Assembly (NCBI GenBank): GCA_002715375.1 | Contig: PAZA01000087.1 | Span: forward strand, 1 to 37,380 | DNA: 37,380 nucleotides | Direction of reading: 5' to 3' | Source: Halobacteriovoraceae bacterium | GTDB lineage: Bacteria > Bdellovibrionota > Bacteriovoracia > Bacteriovoracales > Bacteriovoracaceae | Shown here: piece after piece, positions 7,667 to 15,512 of the stretch | How the letters are laid out: each line of letters begins with the position of its first letter | Position numbering within the stretch: position 1 is the stretch's first letter | The notes under the pieces: generated by a model | The model's input: only the letters and a program-made list of their open reading frames with translations | Told to the model about the DNA's origin: nothing | Databases searched by the model: none | Position numbers and translations under genes: made by a program

Positions 7667-9430
7667 TTACTGACGAATTTCCCAATCATAATAAATTCTG
7701 GTCAAGCGTGGAAGAACCAGTTCTTTATAATCAAAATAGAGGTTCGTACGGTTTTCATCAATAGAAGCGTGTTTTGCCAAAACTCTTAATGTCTCAAGGT
7801 AAGAGAGACCTTCACATATTGTCTCCGAATGGATCATGAGCCTTTCAATTTTTTCTTCTTTGGTCCACTTAGAAGCCTTAAAAAAGTCGATTCCTTTAGG
7901 CTTCAATGTTCTGTAAATCAGTTTTGTAATCTTCCTTTTTAGTTTTCTTCCTAAAGAACTAAAGTCCTCCATTGTTTTATGTTGAGGAAGTTTCTCAAGA
8001 GGGGAGATGATCCCTCCAAAAAAAAGATAAGAAAAATAAGCTCCTGGATCCTTTATAATATACTTCATCAAATCCTTTAACGCCATTAGTGCTTGTATTT
8101 GCGATGTTCCTTCATAAAGAAGAGGCCCAAAACTATCTCTATGATACCTTTCAAGAGAGTAGTCTTCCATATAACCATAGCCACCTAAAACTTGAATGGC
8201 CTTTCCAGAAAGGTATGTTGTGGCCTCACAAGCATAGTACTTAACAAGAGGAGTCCTTTTTCGTGTCCACATATTGGCATGATCAAAAAGTTTTTTTTCA
8301 ACTTTAGTAAGATGACCTGTTTCTAACTTCTTCAACTCTAACCGTTGATATATGTCAAAAAACGATGCTGTATCGACGAGAAGAGCTCTTATTGCTCTCA
8401 GCTCAGTATCAAAGTCTTTTAAATTCCTTTTCATGAGAGGAAGTTCATTGATTGGTCTTCCAAATTGAATTCTTTCCTTTGCGTACTTTTGTGCATCTTT
8501 TATTGAAGCTTCAAGAATACCTAAAGACTGAAAGGCCACCCCTATTCTGGCACCATTCATAAGATGAAGCATATACTTAAATCCCATGCGTGGCTCTCCT
8601 ATAAGAGTCGCCACTGTATCTTCATAAACGACTTCTGTTGTAAATGAACCGTGCATACCCATCTTATTTTCATTTTTGGTAATAACAAAGTTAGGCCCTT
8701 CCTTTTTCTCATACTCTTGCTCGGCCAAAAACATCGAAATTCCCTCGGTTCCCTCAGGATCTCCTTTAATTCTTGCAAGAACTAAACCTACCCCACCTCC
8801 TCCATTTGTTATAAAACACTTTGATCCATTAAGAAGATAAAGACCATTTCCAGTTGGGGTTGCTGAAGTCTTCAAAGCCCCGACATCACTACCACAGCCT
8901 GGTTCAGTTAAACACATGGACCCACTTATTTCGCCGGCAGCAATTTTGGGAATTAACCTTTCCTTTACATCTTCACTGCCGAACCTTGCCAACATATCTC
9001 CAATCGCCGAAAAAAAAGCTAATTGAGTAGAAGTTGAAACGCAGGCTCTGGCCAAAAAGGTCAGACCAATAAAGTGTGGGGATTGCGGTAGGTCCATTCC
9101 CCCATACTTCCTAGGCAAAGGCAAACTGAACAGGTCTAAGTCTTTGGCTTCTCTATAAATTTCTGCGAGTTCAACTCCCGGGATCGTTCTCCCTTCAACA
9201 ATAGTCCCGGCACCTAGCTTATCAAGTTTAGCCGCTTTTTCTTTTATCGACGTCGAACTCCATTGAGAAATCGTTCTTAATAACTCTTCTTGAAACTGAA
9301 CAACTTCTTCTTCAGATTCAAGACCATCTTCGGTAGGAAAATTTGGATAAAAAAGAGGCAATAAACTCGACCAGTCAAGTGCATTATGAAAAAGCCATGA
9401 CCAATCACTTTCAGAATCATAATAACTCAA
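7667..9430 (-). CDS. Acyl-CoA dehydrogenase, long form with C-terminal extension
   Basis: 587 residues, FAD-dependent oxidation of an acyl-CoA to the 2-enoyl-CoA in beta-oxidation. Residues about 100-440 hold the catalytic core: GSMCLTEPGCGSDVGALKT, FITNGG, a KMGMHGSFT.EVVYED stretch, GRPINELPLMK, LGGYGYMEDYSLERYHRD, and LLYEGTSQIQ with the catalytic Glu. About 130 further helical residues extend the C-terminus, as in VLCAD/DmdC-sized members, so long-chain or unusual substrates are possible but cannot be assigned. The start is TTG, supported by GAGAGG six bases upstream and the absence of a near ATG. The acyl-CoA synthetase at 17504 could supply substrate, but the two genes are not in one operon. 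Confidence 0.9.
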   Translation of the reverse strand: MSYYDSESDWSWLFHNALDWSSLLPLFYPNFPTEDGLESEEEVVQFQEELLRTISQWSSTSIKEKAAKLDKLGAGTIVEGRTIPGVELAEIYREAKDLDLFSLPLPRKYGGMDLPQSPHFIGLTFLARACVSTSTQLAFFSAIGDMLARFGSEDVKERLIPKIAAGEISGSMCLTEPGCGSDVGALKTSATPTGNGLYLLNGSKCFITNGGGGVGLVLARIKGDPEGTEGISMFLAEQEYEKKEGPNFVITKNENKMGMHGSFTTEVVYEDTVATLIGEPRMGFKYMLHLMNGARIGVAFQSLGILEASIKDAQKYAKERIQFGRPINELPLMKRNLKDFDTELRAIRALLVDTASFFDIYQRLELKKLETGHLTKVEKKLFDHANMWTRKRTPLVKYYACEATTYLSGKAIQVLGGYGYMEDYSLERYHRDSFGPLLYEGTSQIQALMALKDLMKYIIKDPGAYFSYLFFGGIISPLEKLPQHKTMEDFSSLGRKLKRKITKLIYRTLKPKGIDFFKASKWTKEEKIERLMIHSETICEGLSYLETLRVLAKHASIDENRTNLYFDYKELVLPRLTRIYYDWEIRQ

Positions 9431-9626
9431 ACAAGACCTCTCAGAATAAGTTTTTCTAAACTATTAGAATGCCTTTAAATGTTTTATAAATCACCAATAA
9501 ATTAATTGAATTGGTATAAATTTTTATGTTTAAAGCGAGGTGTTTAGAACAAAATGAGCGAAGTACGAAAGGTTAAAAAACCTGGGCTTAATAGTTTTCT
9601 TAAAATAGAAAGAAGGACTTTATTAT

Positions 9627-11093
9627 TTAATATGACTTGATTTTTGTATAATCTTGAGATTCAACGGGCTGAACACTCAGTACTTTTTCCTTGGCCCTGT
9701 TACCAACTAAAAAAGCTCCGGAAATGAACTTTTTAACTCCTGGTTGATCTTCTTTTTCAACACCTAAGAAAAAACTTTCCGGAAACAGAATTTCACCAGG
9801 GGCCGCAAGCTTACTTAACATCTCTGCATTTTTTTTACAAAAACCAAATGCAGAATGATTTACTTCCTGGTTAGATCCAAAATTACCAATAAAAGACTCA
9901 CTCCCATCAACTCCCACACCTATTCCCATTCTTTTGATCCCCTTACCCTTAAAATAAGGTTGAATATTGACAAAAAACTCTTTCTGAATCTCAAGAGCAC
10001 AATTTATAACAAGGTTTTTGGATAAAGGCCCTTTTCCAAATGGGTTCCAACAAACTGAAACCATGTCACCAAAAAAGTTATCAACGATACCCTCATATCT
10101 TTCAGCAACCTCGTAAACAGCGTTGTAGTAGACTTTGTAAAGCTCTTTTATAATCGATCTATTAAGCCCTTTTAAAATTTCTTTTGTGCCTCTAATATTG
10201 ACTACCATAGAGTGAACTTCAACTTTCTTTGGAGGTTCATCTTTAATTTCTTTAGACATCTTTTTTGATAAATAATTTAAATATATTTTTTCATCGATGA
10301 TTTCTTCATGAAAAACTTCATCCCCTTCTTTGCTCATTTTAATCCAAGCCAAAAGTTGAGCGAATAGTTTTGCTTTTTTATAATTTTTCGCAGTCCACTC
10401 TTTTTCCAAGTAGTCTATTAGACTTAAAACACCAACAACAATGCCGTCTTGAAAAAGTGGTATACAAAGATAGTTTGTATAATAAATATTTGGTTGACTT
10501 TTAAAAACATATTCCTCTTTGCAATTTGGTGCGAAGTAAAACTTTTTACTAAGGGCAGCTATGCTTTCTAAGCTAGACCCATCCAAAGGAAGGACGTTAT
10601 GAATATCCTCCTGTCCACCAATTCTTGCAAATTCTTTAAGACCTTTTTTTCTATCGACGAAGTAAAGGGCGAACTCCTGAACTGGAATATGGGATTTTAA
10701 AAGGTAAAAAGCTTTTTTAACCTGGATACTTAAAGACGTCCTCTCTTTAAATATATTTCCGCTGTAAAACCTTGTAAAGTCGCTTCCAAGGATTTCAACT
10801 ATTTCCGCTTCAGCATTTCTAATGTCATAAGCAAAAGTAGTTGACCATAAGTGAGAAATAAAATTCTCCAATGAAATTAAATACTCATCTTGAATTTGAA
10901 TTTCAATAAGTAAGCCCTGAGAAGGATTTGAAGTTCTGATTTCTTTTTTAGGAATAGAGCTGACCATATCTGGTGACTCTCTCGAAATGACTTTACCCGA
11001 ATCATTTAAAATTATATGGGGAATACCTTTAAGGAGGTTACTCAGATTTAGATCTTCGAGAAATTCTCTCTTATTAATAGTCTCAAAACTCAT
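9627..11093 (-). CDS. GAF domain plus degenerate class III nucleotide cyclase domain (copy B)
   Basis: 488 residues from ATG 11093, which has GAGGTGG six bases upstream; a longer TTG start at 11108 has no ribosome site. Residues about 110-255 look like a GAF sensor (FALYFVDRKK, YTNYLCIPLFQDGIVVGVLSLID). Residues about 295-450 align with the class III adenylate/guanylate cyclase fold (MVVNIRGTKEILKGLN, GIVDNFFGDMVSVCWNPFG, MGIGVGVDGSESFIGNFGS, APGEILFPESF). Catalytic positions are damaged: the first metal Asp is Asn (VNIRG instead of A/FDIRG), the second is kept (FGD), and the usual VNLAAR block reads KKNAEML, so the transition-state Asn and Arg are gone. It is probably a non-catalytic nucleotide-binding or regulatory module. 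Last gene of a three-gene operon with a paralog upstream. Confidence 0.7.
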   Translation of the reverse strand: MSFETINKREFLEDLNLSNLLKGIPHIILNDSGKVISRESPDMVSSIPKKEIRTSNPSQGLLIEIQIQDEYLISLENFISHLWSTTFAYDIRNAEAEIVEILGSDFTRFYSGNIFKERTSLSIQVKKAFYLLKSHIPVQEFALYFVDRKKGLKEFARIGGQEDIHNVLPLDGSSLESIAALSKKFYFAPNCKEEYVFKSQPNIYYTNYLCIPLFQDGIVVGVLSLIDYLEKEWTAKNYKKAKLFAQLLAWIKMSKEGDEVFHEEIIDEKIYLNYLSKKMSKEIKDEPPKKVEVHSMVVNIRGTKEILKGLNRSIIKELYKVYYNAVYEVAERYEGIVDNFFGDMVSVCWNPFGKGPLSKNLVINCALEIQKEFFVNIQPYFKGKGIKRMGIGVGVDGSESFIGNFGSNQEVNHSAFGFCKKNAEMLSKLAAPGEILFPESFFLGVEKEDQPGVKKFISGAFLVGNRAKEKVLSVQPVESQDYTKIKSY

Positions 11094-11127
11094 ATGCGAC
11101 CACCTCAAACTTCCTATTTATTAGGTT

Positions 11128-12606
11128 TTATATCTTAAAAGAAAATATTCGGGCCCCCTGAGCATCTCCTTTTAATTTCACATTAAAAAGTTTTCGCATG
11201 GGAGGTAGATCATTCTTTACTAGCTCATTAATTATTTTTTCATGAAAATAGGCAGTAAATTTTGGTGCTTCTTCAAATATTTGCTTGGTCGTATCAATAG
11301 TATTTTCGTAAATGATAGGAATTTTCTCTCCTTTTAACTCAACACAATCGACATTTATTTTTTCTTTGACCAGTCCAAGCGAAAAATGAAAATTTTGATA
11401 TCCATAGCTTTTGAAATGAAGGTGTATATGATCATGTGCCAGATGTATTAAATTGATTGCTGCCCTTGAAGCCAATTTATCATATCCTTCCAAATCTTCA
11501 TAAAGATTCCAAAAAGCCAGAAAGTGCTCGCCATTAAATTGCTGAATCAATCCACCAAAAGAACTTACGATCTTCGAAATATTACTATTATGAAATTGCA
11601 AAAGAGAACTCATGGTTTTTTTTTGTATATTTTTTCCTCCTTCAAAAAAATTATGAATTCCTCCATACATTGCTATAATAGATCTTTCCTGAGGATAAAC
11701 CATACTTTTTATATTCTTTTTAATTTTTTGGTAATTGGTATTTTTTGGTCCCGTAAAACGGTCAGAAATTTTCTTCTCATTTCTTTTTTTAAGAACCTCA
11801 ACGCCTCTCTTTTTTAAAAATAATTTATAGGAAATAAGATGGATTAAATTTTTAAAATGCCAGGAGGCTTTAAATTTTTCTTTTTCTCTTAAAAAACCTT
11901 CATTATAAAAAGTTAATGATCCTTGCTTACTTTCAAAGATAGTAAGAGGGATAACAATAAAGTTTTTAATTGGACATCTTTTAATTGAACCGATCTCTCT
12001 TGCGAAGTAAGGGTCCTTAGGGGCATTCATTGAATGGTAAATCGTTTGAGTATTAAAAGAAATTGCGGAAACCTCTTTCAAAGGAAATTCCCAGTAATCT
12101 CCTTTCTTTTTCTCGCCTTCACTTGTAATTTCAACAAACTCTTCAAGGTCATTTCTTTCATTGGAGATATAAATATTACATCCTTCATAAGGGTAATACT
12201 TTCTTAAAGCATGAAGGATATCTGTGATGTCTGAATCGACATTTTTATCTTTAAAAGAAGTATTTAAATATGTCTTATTGAATGTCAAATTCTCTAGGTC
12301 AGAGTAAAAAAGAGCGACCTCGTCCTCTCTGGCTTCTTGAGTTTCTTCTTTTACAAAGCGGGAAATTTCTTTAATAATTATTTTTCTTATCAAGCCTTTA
12401 TGACTATCTCTCGTTCTAATTGAAGCCAAGGGTATTCCATTATTTGTTGTAATAGGAAAAACTTTTAACTTTTCACTTTCTCCTAATTTGTTCTCCCAAA
12501 TTAAATTATTAAAATTGTCATAGACTTTTAAGGGTACCCCCTCCCCAATTTTTTCCAAAGGTAATTTCTCTAGGGCCTCATATAAATTTATCGTTTGTTC
12601 TTTCAT
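11128..12606 (-). CDS. GAF-like domain plus strongly degenerate class III cyclase domain (copy A)
   Basis: 492 residues, similar in size and plan to the next gene downstream, so the two look like tandem paralogs. Both start with a short IPL.KVYD-like N-domain, then a GAF-like region (about 120-250: YEGCNIYISNERNDLEEFVEI, IKNFIVIPLTIFESKQGSLTFYNE). The cyclase-like region (about 300-440) keeps the pattern but not the chemistry. IIAMYGGIHNFFEG places Gly where the first metal Asp belongs, FNGEHFLAFWN has Glu for the second, and no NxxxR motif is seen. The start ATG overlaps the previous stop (ATGA), and 34 bases separate its stop from the copy B start. It may act as the pseudo-enzyme half of a heterodimer with copy B. 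No membrane segment. Confidence 0.6.
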   Translation of the reverse strand: MKEQTINLYEALEKLPLEKIGEGVPLKVYDNFNNLIWENKLGESEKLKVFPITTNNGIPLASIRTRDSHKGLIRKIIIKEISRFVKEETQEAREDEVALFYSDLENLTFNKTYLNTSFKDKNVDSDITDILHALRKYYPYEGCNIYISNERNDLEEFVEITSEGEKKKGDYWEFPLKEVSAISFNTQTIYHSMNAPKDPYFAREIGSIKRCPIKNFIVIPLTIFESKQGSLTFYNEGFLREKEKFKASWHFKNLIHLISYKLFLKKRGVEVLKKRNEKKISDRFTGPKNTNYQKIKKNIKSMVYPQERSIIAMYGGIHNFFEGGKNIQKKTMSSLLQFHNSNISKIVSSFGGLIQQFNGEHFLAFWNLYEDLEGYDKLASRAAINLIHLAHDHIHLHFKSYGYQNFHFSLGLVKEKINVDCVELKGEKIPIIYENTIDTTKQIFEEAPKFTAYFHEKIINELVKNDLPPMRKLFNVKLKGDAQGARIFSFKI

Positions 12607-13550
12607 GGAAGCAATTTTACCTTCTTTAGCACACGTTCTAAATGACCTATTAGTGATACTTCGTATCTCTTTTCTCTTCCTACGAGTTGGAAACTTCCCT
12701 CTTGTCTTTTTTGAATATCTATCTTGCTTCTATCAAAAATCTCTATAAAATCTCTCAATAACGAAAAAACCTGATAACCTTTAGGCATTGATGGATCAAA
12801 TTTAAAATTTGTTTCTCTTTTCATTTCAGAAAATTGTTTATGTAATTGAAATAAATTTTTTATTTCATTATCTAATACGATATCTTTTTTACCTACATAG
12901 TAAATGGTACTATCTTCCGGCTTCCCCTTAAAATCATTAATCATTCCCTGACTCACAAGATTATGAACTAGAGAAAAAGTAAGAATACTCATTTCATCAT
13001 AGATCATAAGCTCACTTCTGACCTCTTCAAGGAAAAGAAAGAAAAAAAGGCTTAGTTTGGCCGAAAAAAGAAAGTGTGATTCAGACCATGTTTCATTGAA
13101 AAACCAAATGAGTTGACTCTCACTTAAAACCTTATGATATTTTTTGTCGACTTCTTCTAAATAACTTTCCGGGTCTTTATATAAACTCGGAACGATTCTT
13201 ACTTTTTCAAAAGCTCTGGCTTTATAAATTGCAATGTTTGACTTTATTTTATTAGCAGGACCTTCAGAAAAGTCTTTAAAGCCTTCTATTTCGGGATGCC
13301 TTACTTTTTTCCAGTTATCCCAGACACTCTGATCAGTTTTTTTTACATAAACATAATAAATTCCATTACTCTTCATTCGCTTAAAAAAGTCAAGAGATCC
13401 AGGTGTTCCTGCCTTAACAACTTCAATGACTTTTCCCTTGAAAGGCAAGTAAAGTGCCAACGGGATCTTAATATCTGGAATAAAATAGCCAAGATGTATT
13501 TTTATATAATTTTCTTTCAATGAAATGGAGAAACCATCATCGCTGCTCAT
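12603..13550 (-). CDS. Unknown cytoplasmic protein, first gene of the GAF/pseudocyclase operon
   Basis: 315 residues, no signal peptide or clear membrane span. Residues about 15-85 (YFIPDIKIPLALYLPFKGKV, VVKAGTPGSLDFFKRMKSNG, IYYVYVKKTD) resemble the N-terminal region of Bdellovibrio-type HD-GYP or PilZ-associated proteins, where a 'setting' value and a YVKK segment recur. The rest (about 120-315) is helical and could be a decayed HD-like domain, but I see no HD or GYP residues, so this is only a suggestion. It overlaps the next gene by four bases. Position as first gene and lack of catalytic residues suggest an adaptor or regulator for the two downstream GAF proteins. Confidence 0.5.
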   Translation of the reverse strand: MSSDDGFSISLKENYIKIHLGYFIPDIKIPLALYLPFKGKVIEVVKAGTPGSLDFFKRMKSNGIYYVYVKKTDQSVWDNWKKVRHPEIEGFKDFSEGPANKIKSNIAIYKARAFEKVRIVPSLYKDPESYLEEVDKKYHKVLSESQLIWFFNETWSESHFLFSAKLSLFFFLFLEEVRSELMIYDEMSILTFSLVHNLVSQGMINDFKGKPEDSTIYYVGKKDIVLDNEIKNLFQLHKQFSEMKRETNFKFDPSMPKGYQVFSLLRDFIEIFDRSKIDIQKRQEGSFQLVGREKRYEVSLIGHLERVLKKVKLLP

Positions 13551-13657
13551 AAAAGTACCTAATCAAAACTTCAATATTTAACCTCTTAATATTTATCGGT
13601 TTTAAGATGGAGTACTTGAATCATTGTTCTATTATTTTAAATGATAACATCACTAGG

Positions 13658-13681
13658 AAATCCCCCAAAAAATGGGGTTTA
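13658..13681 (-). terminator. Probable weak terminator of the alkylsulfatase operon
   Basis: On the minus strand, AAACCCC and GGGG(A)TTT arms (about 13674-13680 and 13658-13666) surround a T-rich loop just after the stop at 13687. The trailing U tract is short (three bases), so efficiency is doubtful. Confidence 0.4.
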
Positions 13682-13686
13682 AAGTT

Positions 13687-15474
13687 CTAGTTTTTGAATT
13701 CTGAAGGTTGGAACAAAGATAAAAAACGGGCCATTTGTATAGAGTTCCCTTTTGGAAAAGAACAAACTGCCAAAAGTTTCAAAATTGAAGTTCTTTTTAC
13801 TATAAAATCCTTAAATAACCGACTTGAGCACTTCATATGGATATCCAAATTACCAACTAATCCACCTGAGCTTTTGGCCACACTATTTTCAACTAAAAGA
13901 GTGAAGGATTGATTTGGGTCTACAAATTCAAACCCAACCCTCTTCTTTAACCCTTTTGCCTTTTCATATGCAAAATTTACACTAAAAATATCAAAAACCA
14001 ATTTAAGATCCAGCGAATCAACCATCTTTTGACTTAGCTTAGGCCTTCCATAGGGGAGGTCACCTAATCCCATTTCTTGGGCCCGAGTTAAAAAGTAATG
14101 ACGAGCATTTATATTTGTCTCCTTTTCGGATAACTTTATAAGATTTTCCCTCTTAAGCCTTTTCGCATCTTTATTTTGAGGTTCAATGTTTAAAAAAAGG
14201 TCCACTAACTCCAGGGAAAATAGATATCTTTTTTTATCATAAGCTTTACCTGCTGCTTTCAAAAGCTTTCCTTTTCCTCCTAAAAGTTCCTGAAAGTAGT
14301 GTGATCTATTGGCCTTTGGTATAGAATACAAAGACTTTGAGTGACCATTAAACCAGCCTAAGTGTCCAGAAAAAATTGACCGAACTGCCCACTCTACTTT
14401 TCCGTAAACCTCAGCTAAATAGGGTTTGGATTTTAAATTTTTAGGAAGCTTAACAAACTCCACCAGTTCATTAGGAGTAAGGCCCTTATTTATACCACGA
14501 ATTGTTTGATCATGGACAAAACGGATCGCATCTCTGTAATGTGAAAGGTTTTCTCTTATAAGTTTTGCACCTTTAAGAGGCATCGTATGACTTGGTATTA
14601 AAAAGTGTGGATTTTTTTTTATCATAAGGTCAAGGCTATTTGACCAATGACGAACATCTCGATAAGCCGTCCCCCTTATTGTATATAAATTTGGAAAAGA
14701 GTGATAATAATTGTCCCCAGGAAAAAGAGCTTTTTTGCTTGGTATATAAATAAAAATTTGATCATCAGTCTCACCTGGAGCATAGGTTAGTTCAATATCG
14801 AGACCTGCAATATTAAGTTCTAATTTCTTTTCAAAAGTATGAGTCGGATAAAGAAGTCCCAGTTGGCTGTCATCATTAATTTCTAAAAATGGACCAATAC
14901 CAGCGTGGCCCAAGTGCTCTTTATTTAAATAATTTCCAAACATTCTATAAGAGCGAACACGAATGGATAGTTCCAACTTACTAATTATTTTATCAATGGC
15001 CTGCTTTGTTTTCTTATGAGCATAGACAGGAACGGCTTTTCCTTCCATGAAAGCCTCTCCACCAAAAATATGATCACTATGATTGTGAGTATAGATAATG
15101 GCCTTTAAAGGAAGTGACGATATTTTATCAAATTCCTTTTTAACTTCTCTCGCTCTCTTCATATCTCCCATTACATCAATAATAATTTTTCCAGTAGGAC
15201 CCAAAACTAATATCGAATTGGCCAACCCAAATCCAACAGCGGCATAAACTCCGTCCGTTACCTTATAAACACCTTTTACAAATTGTTTTTTCTGTTTTTC
15301 TAAAATATTTGTTTGAGTCACCTTTCTATTTGAAAAGTCTTTAGAAGAATTATCCTTTTTGCAAGAAAAGCCAGAAAAAATGATTATATTAAGAGAAAGT
15401 ATAGAGATAAAAGTATTTAGGTAACTTTTCAAATTTTTCAAATTTTTCAAATTTTTCAAAAAGAATCTCTCCAT
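13687..15474 (-). CDS. Exported alkylsulfatase-like MBL enzyme (SdsA1/YjcS type)
   Basis: 595 residues. A Lys-rich n-region and hydrophobic stretch (TFISILSLNIIIFSGFSC) end at Cys38, a weak lipobox, so it may be a lipoprotein. The MBL domain has zinc ligands His130, His132, Asp134 and His135 (THNHSDH), then GETDDQ and PGDNYYHSFPNLYTIRG, typical of linear alkylsulfatases. The dimerisation domain carries WAVRSIFSGHLGWFNGH, and the C-terminal ~120 residues fit the SCP2-like lid. SdsA1 frees primary alcohols from alkyl sulfates such as SDS; the natural substrate here is unknown. It lies 38 bases after the beta-propeller gene stop and probably shares its transcript. The n-region is encoded by a 9-bp tandem repeat. 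Confidence 0.85.
   Translation of the reverse strand: MERFFLKNLKNLKNLKSYLNTFISILSLNIIIFSGFSCKKDNSSKDFSNRKVTQTNILEKQKKQFVKGVYKVTDGVYAAVGFGLANSILVLGPTGKIIIDVMGDMKRAREVKKEFDKISSLPLKAIIYTHNHSDHIFGGEAFMEGKAVPVYAHKKTKQAIDKIISKLELSIRVRSYRMFGNYLNKEHLGHAGIGPFLEINDDSQLGLLYPTHTFEKKLELNIAGLDIELTYAPGETDDQIFIYIPSKKALFPGDNYYHSFPNLYTIRGTAYRDVRHWSNSLDLMIKKNPHFLIPSHTMPLKGAKLIRENLSHYRDAIRFVHDQTIRGINKGLTPNELVEFVKLPKNLKSKPYLAEVYGKVEWAVRSIFSGHLGWFNGHSKSLYSIPKANRSHYFQELLGGKGKLLKAAGKAYDKKRYLFSLELVDLFLNIEPQNKDAKRLKRENLIKLSEKETNINARHYFLTRAQEMGLGDLPYGRPKLSQKMVDSLDLKLVFDIFSVNFAYEKAKGLKKRVGFEFVDPNQSFTLLVENSVAKSSGGLVGNLDIHMKCSSRLFKDFIVKRTSILKLLAVCSFPKGNSIQMARFLSLFQPSEFKN
15431..15457 (-). repeat. In-frame 9-bp tandem repeat in the signal-peptide n-region
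   Basis: Three exact copies of AAATTTTTC (plus strand), flanked by partial copies, encode the Lys-Asn-Leu repeats (KNLKNLKNLK) at the start of the alkylsulfatase. The unit is a multiple of three, so copy-number change would lengthen or shorten the n-region without a frameshift. Confidence 0.85.
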
Positions 15475-15512
15475 TTAACATAAGACAATCTAACAGATTT
15501 TTTTAAAGCACT

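Noticed and set aside
9554-9640. Plus-strand frame of 28 codons (MSEVRKVKKPGLN) in the gap between two minus-strand genes.
   Set aside because: No Shine-Dalgarno, overlaps the end of the cyclase-like gene, and too short for coding evidence.
11524-11817. 97-codon plus-strand frame opposite a cyclase-like gene.
   Set aside because: Antisense shadow with low-complexity Phe/Lys/Ile translation and no ribosome site.
15425-15470. Considered the 9-bp repeats as a CRISPR-like or origin iteron array.
   Set aside because: Units are too short, directly adjacent and inside a coding signal peptide.
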